Source: Silvimonas sp.
GTDB lineage: Bacteria; Pseudomonadota; Gammaproteobacteria; Burkholderiales; Chitinibacteraceae
NCBI GenBank assembly: GCA_030151005.1
Contig: JASLES010000496.1
Coordinates: forward strand, 1 to 10,558
Length of the DNA: 10,558 nucleotides
Direction: 5' to 3'
Each line of letters opens with the position of its first letter. Position 1 is the stretch's first letter. Below are positions 5,400-10,558 of this stretch, piece by piece. The notes beneath the pieces are model-generated. The model saw nothing but the letters and a program-made list of their open reading frames with translations. It searched no databases and was not told where the DNA came from. Both the position numbers and the translations under genes were made by a program.

Positions 5400-6359
5400 A
5401 TGCAACCGCAACATCTAGACCCACCTGCTACCAAACAGAACCTTGACCCGCTGATGCCGGGTTACTCCTTCAATCTGTACCTTGTTGCGGGGATCACCCC
5501 GATCATCGAGAACGGGCCGCTGGACTTCATCATCGACCGGCCCAAGGGCATGCAGGGCTACATCATCAATATGACGGTAGCGGGGCAGGGCAAGGTGTTC
5601 GATGGGGACGACGCGTTTTACGTCAATCCGGGCGATATGTTGCTGTTCTCGCCAGAAACCGTGCATTACTACGGCCGCGCGCCGGCCAGCCCCAACTGGT
5701 ATCACCGCTGGATTTATTTCCGCCCGCGCGCCTATTGGGCGCCGTGGCTGAAATGGCAGGACCAGATCCGCAAGGTGGGCAAGCTGACATTGCCGGATAA
5801 AACCCTGGTGGCCGAGTTTGACGAACTTTTTCAGCAGATCGACCGCACGCACCGTGAAGGCCGGGTGACCAGTGAAGAACTGGCGATCAACCTGCTGGAA
5901 CGCCTGCTGATCCGCGCTTATGAAATCTCGCCGGAAAACCTGCCCAAGCCGCTTGATAGCCGTGTGCAGGAAGCCTGCCAGTACATTACGCGCCATCTGG
6001 GGCAAGAAATTGGCCTGGAAGAAATTGCGCGGCATGTGTGTTTGTCGCCATCCCGTCTGGCGCATTTGTTCCGGGATCAGGTGGGTGTGAATATCCTGCG
6101 CTGGCGCGAAGACCAACGCATTATTCTGGCCAAGCATTTGCTGCACAGTACCCGCACCCCCATTGCCCGCATTGCTGGCACGGTGGGGTATGAAGACCAG
6201 TTGTATTTTTCCCGCGTGTTCCGCAAGCGCGTGGGGGTCAGCCCCAGCGAGTTCCGTAAAACCAGCGGCGAACCGCTTTACCCCTACCGCACGCCCAATA
6301 TGGACTGGCCGCATATGGATGTAGAAGTCCCGGATAACGGCATGGAGTTCTATCTGTGA
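5400..6359 (+). CDS. araC: Arabinose operon regulator AraC
   Basis: AraC is the dimeric arabinose sensor and DNA-looping regulator of ara genes. The 319 residues compare with 292 in E. coli. The N-terminal arm and jelly-roll domain keep DPLMPGYSFN, LVAGITPI, DFIIDRPKGMQGYI, PGDMLLFSPETVHYYGR and WYHRWIYFRPRAYW. Residues equivalent to the E. coli arabinose-binding set P8, T24, R38, Y82 and H93 are present as P17, T33, R47, Y91 and H102. The DNA-binding domain has two helix-turn-helix units, around 204-229 (CLSPSRLAHLFRDQVG) and 253-287 (YEDQLYFSRVFRKRVG, SPSEFR), nearly identical to E. coli. About 33 residues follow SPSEFR, longer than in E. coli. AAAAGG lies six bases before the ATG. Unlike E. 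coli, araC lies downstream of araFGH, and no AraC half-site is visible upstream, so autoregulation is not evident. Confidence 0.95.
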   Translation: MQPQHLDPPATKQNLDPLMPGYSFNLYLVAGITPIIENGPLDFIIDRPKGMQGYIINMTVAGQGKVFDGDDAFYVNPGDMLLFSPETVHYYGRAPASPNWYHRWIYFRPRAYWAPWLKWQDQIRKVGKLTLPDKTLVAEFDELFQQIDRTHREGRVTSEELAINLLERLLIRAYEISPENLPKPLDSRVQEACQYITRHLGQEIGLEEIARHVCLSPSRLAHLFRDQVGVNILRWREDQRIILAKHLLHSTRTPIARIAGTVGYEDQLYFSRVFRKRVGVSPSEFRKTSGEPLYPYRTPNMDWPHMDVEVPDNGMEFYL

Positions 6360-7189
6360 CGATGCCATACCGCGTGCTGGCATTTGATCTGGATGGCACG
6401 TTGCTGGGGCGGGATTTACAGATCAGGCCGGCGTCCATTGCGGCGATTGATGCCGCCCGTGCTGCCGGGCTTGCGGTGATCATGGTGACCGGGCGTCATC
6501 ACATCATGGCCAGGCCTTATCACCAGCAATTGGGCCTGGATACCCCATTGCTGGCTTGCAATGGCAGCTATGCCTGGGACTTTATCCGGGACGAAGCGCA
6601 ATTTGCCCGGCCGCTGACCCCGGCCGAGGCACTGCGTGTGCTTGAACTCACGCGGGAGTTCGACGTGCACGCATTGCTTTATCTGCAGCGTGCACAGGCC
6701 TATCAGGATATGGAGCCGCATCTGGCTGATCTGTTGGTATGGGCGGCTGCGCTGCCGGCCAGCGTACGGCCAGAACTGACCCATGTGCCCGATCTGTTGC
6801 CGCTGGTTCAGGCCGAGCCGTTGATCTGGAAATACGCGGTCTCCAGTGAGCTTGACGGCCGGATTGAGCCCTTTATTGCTCGCGTTAAATCTGAACTTGG
6901 CCTGGCTTGCGAGCGCTCCGGACTAAACCGCGTTGATGTCGCCAGTGCGGGCAACAGCAAAGGCGCCTTGCTGCAAAAATGGCTAGCCGCCCAAGGCATT
7001 GCGGCCAGCACAGTGGTGGCATTTGGCGACAACCACAACGATATTTCCATGCTGCAAGGCGTTGGATTGGGCGTGGCGATGGGCAACGCTGAAACCGCCG
7101 TGCAAACGCATGCGGCCTGCGTGATTGGCGATCACGATACCGACGCCATTGCGCAGTTTGTTCAGCAACATGTCTTGGGCCGTGCGTAG
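6356..7189 (+). CDS. HAD-superfamily phosphatase, Cof/YigL-like
   Basis: This 277-residue hydrolase carries all four HAD motifs: I, FDLDGTLL (nucleophile Asp11, acid/base Asp13); II, TGR (45-47); III, Lys202 in GNSKGALL; IV, GDNHNDISML (224-233). The large insert between II and III is the C2 cap typical of Cof-type enzymes that act on small phosphates such as sugar phosphates, FMN or pyridoxal phosphate. TGRHH is also found in E. coli YigL as I recall it. The substrate cannot be told from sequence. The GTG start at 6356 overlaps the araC stop (GTGA), with GGAG (6344-6347) eight bases upstream, so translation is probably coupled to araC. An ATG at 6362 is the alternative. The context hints at clearing sugar phosphates formed during arabinose growth, which is an inference. 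Confidence 0.88.
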   Translation: MTMPYRVLAFDLDGTLLGRDLQIRPASIAAIDAARAAGLAVIMVTGRHHIMARPYHQQLGLDTPLLACNGSYAWDFIRDEAQFARPLTPAEALRVLELTREFDVHALLYLQRAQAYQDMEPHLADLLVWAAALPASVRPELTHVPDLLPLVQAEPLIWKYAVSSELDGRIEPFIARVKSELGLACERSGLNRVDVASAGNSKGALLQKWLAAQGIAASTVVAFGDNHNDISMLQGVGLGVAMGNAETAVQTHAACVIGDHDTDAIAQFVQQHVLGRA

Positions 7190-7295
7190 TTTGTGTCGCC
7201 AGGCCATCACCTTGCGGCAAGCCAGCGCATGACCATTCACAGCACCTGCCAGACACATTCCGCCAGACGTAGCGTGCCGACCTTGCCAGCGTGTG

Positions 7296-7324
7296 TCAGC
7301 AGGTCAGCAAAGACTGACTACAAT
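7296..7324 (+). promoter_or_regulatory. Possible promoter before the cystathionine lyase gene
   Basis: TACAAT (7319-7324) is a good -10. The -35 position, TCAGCA (7296-7301), matches only 3 of 6. Two copies of GTCAGCA (7295-7301, 7303-7309) and an inverted GTCAG/CTGAC pair (7303-7307, 7314-7318) overlap it and could be an operator. The remainder of 7190-7440 shows nothing else I can name. Confidence 0.3.
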
Positions 7325-7440
7325 AGGTAGCGCCAGGCCCGGGCTGATCCAGCGCCAGACCTGGAAAAGCTGGCAGGCTTTATGCTGCTCCGTCGTGTCA
7401 TAGACTGATGCGCGACCCTCATGCGCTTTGCGGAACCCAC

Positions 7441-8583
7441 ATGCCCGATATCAGAACGTTACTGGCCCAGGCCGGTTCCAGCCTCGACCCCGTTACCGGG
7501 GCGATCAGTATGCCCATTTACCAGACTGCCACCTTTGCCCACCCGGCATTGGGGCAAAGCACGGGTTACGACTACAGCCGCAGCAGTAACCCTACCCGTG
7601 CCGCGCTGGAAAGCACCATGGCGCGCCTTGATGGCGCGGCGGCTTCTTTTGCGTTTGCCAGCGGCCTTGCGGCCATCAGCACGGCGCTCAGTTTGTTCAA
7701 TCAGGGTGATCATCTGGTGGTGGCAGAAGGCTGCTACGGCGGTACCCAGCGCTTGCTTGATCAGGTGTTCTCCCGCTTCGGCCTGAGTGTGAGTTATGTG
7801 CCGGTGACGCAGGTAGATGCCTTTGCCGCGGCCATTACACCGCATACCAAAGCCATCATTGTTGAAAGCCTCTCCAACCCCTTGCAGGAAGTACCAGACC
7901 TGCCTGCGCTGGTGCAGCTTGCCAAATCGCGCAATGTACAACTGTGGGTGGATAACACTTTTCTCACGCCGTACTGGCTGCGCCCGCTGGAACTGGGGGC
8001 GGATGTGGTCATCCACAGCGCCTCTAAATATCTGGCCGGGCATAACGACACCATCGCCGGCATATTGAGCGTGCGTGACCCGGAGCTTGCTAGCCGTATC
8101 GGCTATCTGCAAAACGCCATGGGCGCGGTGCTGGGCCCGCAAGATGCCTGGCTGACGCTGCGTGGCCTGAAAACCCTGGCGCTGCGGCTGGATCAGCAGC
8201 AATCCACGGCCGAGACCCTGGCGCAATGGCTGGGTCAGCAAACCTTTGTAAAAAAGGTCTATTACCCCGGTTTGCACGACGATGCAGGTCATCGGCTGCT
8301 CAAGCAATTTGCGGGCGGGGCAGGCGCGATTGTCTCGTTTGAGGTGGATCGTGTCGGTACGCTGGCGCGGTTGATCGAACAAACCCGGCTGATTGCTTAT
8401 GCCGAAAGTCTGGGTGGTGTAGAAAGCCTGATCACCGTACCCGCCCTGCAAACCCACGCCAATCTGGCGCCGGAAGAACGGGAACGCCAGGGCGTCACGG
8501 AAACCCTGGTGCGGCTCTCTGTCGGTATTGAAGCCGTCAGTGATTTGATTGCAGATATCGAAACCGCCCTGGCCGGCTATTGA
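7441..8583 (+). CDS. metC: PLP-dependent cystathionine beta-lyase / gamma-synthase family enzyme
   Basis: This cytoplasmic enzyme of the Cys/Met-metabolism PLP family handles cystathionine or related thiol amino acids in transsulfuration. It has 380 residues from the ATG at 7441. Key sites are YDYSRSSNPTR (Y45 and R47 would contact PLP phosphate across the dimer), SGLAAIS, YGGTQRLLDQVFSRFG, the PLP-side Asp in WVDNTFLTPY and the Schiff-base Lys196 in HSASKYLAGHNDTIAG. LRLSVGIE near the C-terminus is also characteristic. Overall it resembles B. subtilis MetC, a cystathionine beta-lyase, more than E. coli MetC, but gamma-lyase or sulfhydrylase activity cannot be excluded. An ATG at 7408 would add 11 residues without a ribosome-binding site. 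GGAA (7432-7435) five bases before 7441 and family length favour the later start. No ara link is apparent. Confidence 0.85.
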   Translation: MPDIRTLLAQAGSSLDPVTGAISMPIYQTATFAHPALGQSTGYDYSRSSNPTRAALESTMARLDGAAASFAFASGLAAISTALSLFNQGDHLVVAEGCYGGTQRLLDQVFSRFGLSVSYVPVTQVDAFAAAITPHTKAIIVESLSNPLQEVPDLPALVQLAKSRNVQLWVDNTFLTPYWLRPLELGADVVIHSASKYLAGHNDTIAGILSVRDPELASRIGYLQNAMGAVLGPQDAWLTLRGLKTLALRLDQQQSTAETLAQWLGQQTFVKKVYYPGLHDDAGHRLLKQFAGGAGAIVSFEVDRVGTLARLIEQTRLIAYAESLGGVESLITVPALQTHANLAPEERERQGVTETLVRLSVGIEAVSDLIADIETALAGY

Positions 8584-8645
8584 TTCAGTAGCAACACCAC
8601 CATTACAAACGTCACACCAACAAAATCAAAAAGAAGGGGAGTTTC

Positions 8646-9002
8646 ATGCCGTATGTTGCCGGCGTGCTGGTCGCACTGGTTGCTGCCTTGCATGTGTATT
8701 TTCTGGTGCTGGAAATGTTCTTCTGGACCAAACCCCTGGGTCGCAAGGTATTTCGGCTAACGCCAGAATTTGCCGAGGCATCCAGAACACTGGCGGCTAA
8801 TCAGGGGCTCTACAACGGCTTTCTGGCCGCTGGCCTGATCTGGGGCTTGACGCTGGGTGCCGCCGGGCTGGGCGTGAAAGTCTTCTTCCTGTTATGTGTG
8901 ATCGTGGCAGGCGTGTACGGTGCCATCACCGTCGGCAAGAAAATCCTTTATGTACAAGCCTTGCCCGCCGTCCTGGCGCTGGGGGCTGTACTGGCAGCTT
9001 GA
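8646..9002 (+). CDS. Small DUF1304 family membrane protein
   Basis: This is a 118-residue inner-membrane protein with four predicted hydrophobic spans, about 4-26, 50-68, 73-92 and 100-118. Between the first two lies the conserved loop with FWTKPLGRKVFRLTPEF and RTLAANQGLYNGFLAAGL. The W-T-x-P-x-G-R-K-x-F motif and ANQGLYNGFLAAGL are the hallmarks of DUF1304, a family of about 120 residues without an established function that I know of. A strong AAGGGGAG just before the ATG fixes the start. It lies 62 bp after the lyase gene on the same strand, and no terminator hairpin is visible between them. They may be cotranscribed, though no functional link is apparent. Confidence 0.88.
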   Translation: MPYVAGVLVALVAALHVYFLVLEMFFWTKPLGRKVFRLTPEFAEASRTLAANQGLYNGFLAAGLIWGLTLGAAGLGVKVFFLLCVIVAGVYGAITVGKKILYVQALPAVLALGAVLAA

Positions 9003-9180
9003 CCGCTTTTGCCTGGTACACCCTTGAATTGTTGCGCAATTGCCGCGAAAACGTGGCGATTTTGTGTGCTCGCTCTAGTAGCTGGTGCCTGAGCCAGCAT
9101 AATTGCTGCGCGGATCATGGTCTCTGGTAGGGCTGTTTGCCGGGCGCAATCGCGACACATTAATAACAAGGAACATCAGG

Positions 9181-9699
9181 GTGAGTTTATTCAAAATGGG
9201 CTTGCTGGCCACCATACTGGCCATGTCCACCGCGCCCGGTTGGGCCGCAGATTCTCAAAACACGGCATTGGCTATCATGTCGGTGTACGTGGTTGAAATA
9301 GATAATAAAGGAACGAAAGTTGGTGGTGCGGGTTACGATCAATTTGAATTGATGGATCTGAAAACCAAAGAAATCTACAAGGTTCCGTTTCGCCATAACT
9401 CATGGAAAATGCCGTATTTCATACATTTGAAGCCGAGCATCTATTGTTTTTATAGCTTGGGTATTGGTCCGGCAAACCCGACCACTCCTTTCTGTGACGA
9501 GCCTTATTTCAAGATTGAAGAAGGTGCCATCAACAACCTGGGGCTGTGGCGTTTTGGCATTGATTGGTCTACCTGGAAAATCAAGCAATTGGGCGCGCTG
9601 GAGCACGCCCAGGAAGTCTACGAGCATGCCCGCGCGTTTCGGCCCTCAGAATTTGCGCAGGACGAAGACGCATCCGCACCGCAAAGTGCTGAACACTGA
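9181..9699 (+). CDS. Unrecognised exported protein with low GC content
   Basis: I do not recognise this 172-residue protein. From the GTG at 9181, with AAGGAA (9168-9173) seven bases upstream, it begins with a signal peptide: LFKMGLLATILAM core, cleavage likely after APGWAA (about residue 23). No lipobox Cys follows, so the product is probably periplasmic or secreted. The mature part is rich in aromatic residues (SWKMPYFIHLKP, SIYCFYSLGIG, LWRFGIDWSTWKIK). It has two cysteines about 17 residues apart (IYCFY and FCDEPYF) that could form a disulfide. The tail is acidic and Ala/Ser-rich. By hand count, 9281-9470 is about 39% GC, well below the neighbours, suggesting acquisition. The frame could be extended upstream to a TTG at 9103, but no signal peptide would then be at the N-terminus. 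No partner gene is evident. Confidence 0.7.
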   Translation: MSLFKMGLLATILAMSTAPGWAADSQNTALAIMSVYVVEIDNKGTKVGGAGYDQFELMDLKTKEIYKVPFRHNSWKMPYFIHLKPSIYCFYSLGIGPANPTTPFCDEPYFKIEEGAINNLGLWRFGIDWSTWKIKQLGALEHAQEVYEHARAFRPSEFAQDEDASAPQSAEH

Positions 9700-9841
9700 T
9701 AGGTAAAGAAACCAGGCCCATCATGAAACCCGGGACTGGTCGACTGTAACCACAAAAGCGCTTTGTCACTGTTCATGGCAAAACCCGGTTGATACGGCTT
9801 AAGCTGCAATGGCGCTATGTATCTACACCGGAGAACCCGCC

Positions 9842-10549
9842 ATGCAGGAACGTTTCTACATCGACCCTTACCAGCAAACGCTAGGCACCACTGTGCTCCG
9901 GCATGACGAGCAGGGGCTGGTGCTCAGTGACACGCTGTTCTACCCATTGGGCGGCGGGCAGCCGGGAGATACCGGCACACTGCAGTTGGCTGATGGGACG
10001 CGGCTGGCGATTACCGATACCCGCCGCGACAAAGAAACCCGCGACATCCTGCATCTGCTGGCCAGCGATGCACCGCGCCTTGCGCCGGGAACGCAGGTTA
10101 CGCTGACGCTGGATTGGGAACGCCGGCATCGGCATATGCGCGTGCACACCTGTCTGCATCTGCTGTCTGTGGTGATCAAAGCTGGCGTCACCGGCGGCAA
10201 TCTGAGTGCAGACACTGGCCGACTGGATTTTGACCTGCCAGAAGGGATGGAGCTGGACAAAGACCATATCGAGACTGAACTGAACCGGTTGATCAACCAG
10301 AACCATGTCGTCAGCGTAAAAATGACGAGTGGCGAGGCGTTGCAGCGGCAGCCGGAACTGATCAAGACCATGTCGGTGACGCCGCCGCTGCACTTGCCTG
10401 AAATCCGCTTGATCGACATTGATGGCGTGGATTTGCAGCCCTGTGGCGGTACGCATGTGGCCCGCACGGGTGAGATTGGCCCGGTCAGCGTGAAAAAGAT
10501 TGAAAGCAAAGGCGCGCGTAACAAGCGGGTGGTGATCGCGCTGGCTTGA
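9842..10549 (+). CDS. Free-standing alanyl-tRNA editing protein, AlaX type
   Basis: AlaX proteins are free-standing relatives of the alanyl-tRNA synthetase editing domain. They hydrolyse tRNA-Ala mischarged with Ser (or Gly) in the cytoplasm. The 235 residues show the family layout: DTLFYPLGGGQPGDTG (about 30-45), the zinc-site motif HxxxH as H102-TCL-H106, a central segment around GRLDFDLP, and the second motif CGGTH as C201-GGT-H205. SVKKIESKGARNKRVVI ends the domain. All four presumed metal ligands are intact, so an active enzyme is expected. No catalytic synthetase domain is attached. GGAG (9830-9833) lies eight bases before the ATG at 9842. An in-frame ATG at 9809 would add 11 residues without a good ribosome-binding site. 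It is preceded by a 142-bp gap and appears to be transcribed alone. Confidence 0.9.
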   Translation: MQERFYIDPYQQTLGTTVLRHDEQGLVLSDTLFYPLGGGQPGDTGTLQLADGTRLAITDTRRDKETRDILHLLASDAPRLAPGTQVTLTLDWERRHRHMRVHTCLHLLSVVIKAGVTGGNLSADTGRLDFDLPEGMELDKDHIETELNRLINQNHVVSVKMTSGEALQRQPELIKTMSVTPPLHLPEIRLIDIDGVDLQPCGGTHVARTGEIGPVSVKKIESKGARNKRVVIALA

Positions 10550-10558
10550 GCGCTAGCC

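Noticed and set aside
4891..5434. Several open frames of 80-90 codons on both strands in the araH-araC gap
   Set aside because: They run through palindromic and tandem repeats. Translations such as FRRRPESSQ and PAQAGIQ are the usual spurious products of dRS3-like elements.
9711..9739. Imperfect hairpin (ACCAG...CTGGT) after the orphan exported gene, considered as a terminator
   Set aside because: The stem is about 9 bp with a mismatch and there is no U-tract.
1..10558. CRISPR array, tRNA or rRNA gene, toxin-antitoxin or anti-phage system
   Set aside because: No regularly spaced repeats, cloverleaf with CCA-like arms, rRNA-like stretch or recognisable defence or toxin domains were found. 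The gene set is an arabinose cluster plus ordinary metabolic and hypothetical genes.

Overview
The window reads as a chromosomal segment of a Gram-negative bacterium. Most genes are roughly 55-60% GC, and the proteins have Gram-negative signal peptides and a periplasmic binding-protein transporter. The non-coding DNA carries short dispersed palindromes of the type common in Betaproteobacteria, including the attcc...ggaat hairpin (dRS3-like) known from Neisseria. My best guess is a betaproteobacterium near the Neisseriales, at low confidence. The arabinose proteins themselves look strikingly like the enterobacterial ones.

Region 1 (1-6359) is an L-arabinose uptake and use cluster. The 5' part of araB (ribulokinase) runs leftward off the window. 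A 365-bp divergent control region (768-1132) separates it from araF-araG-araH, the high-affinity L-arabinose ABC importer (periplasmic binding protein, double ATPase, permease), which run rightward. araC, encoding the arabinose-responsive activator, follows on the same strand after a 537-bp gap. The control region holds two half-sites matching the classical AraC pattern (TAGC, 7 bases, TCCATA) and two weaker partners. The nearer half-site overlaps the -35 position of a perfect TATAAT box for araF. The inferred circuit is that AraC binds arabinose, occupies this array, and activates importer and kinase divergently. A strong hairpin between araF and araG probably favours the binding protein over the rest of the transporter.

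Region 2 (4863-5399) contains no gene. It is a mosaic of tandem repeats and hairpin-forming dispersed repeats. One of them belongs to the same family as the araF-araG hairpin.

Region 3 (6356-10549) holds mostly housekeeping or unassigned genes on the + strand. They are a HAD-family phosphatase whose GTG start overlaps the araC stop, a PLP-dependent cystathionine lyase-type enzyme, a small DUF1304 membrane protein, an unrecognised low-GC exported protein, and a free-standing AlaX-type alanyl-tRNA editing hydrolase. The gaps 7190-7440, 9003-9180 and 9700-9841 show no RNA gene or convincing terminator; a low-confidence promoter is listed in the first.

I did not find an undescribed multi-gene system. 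The most interesting material is regulatory (the AraC site array with 25-bp spacing and repeats placed within the operon), together with the araC-phosphatase overlap and the orphan exported protein.
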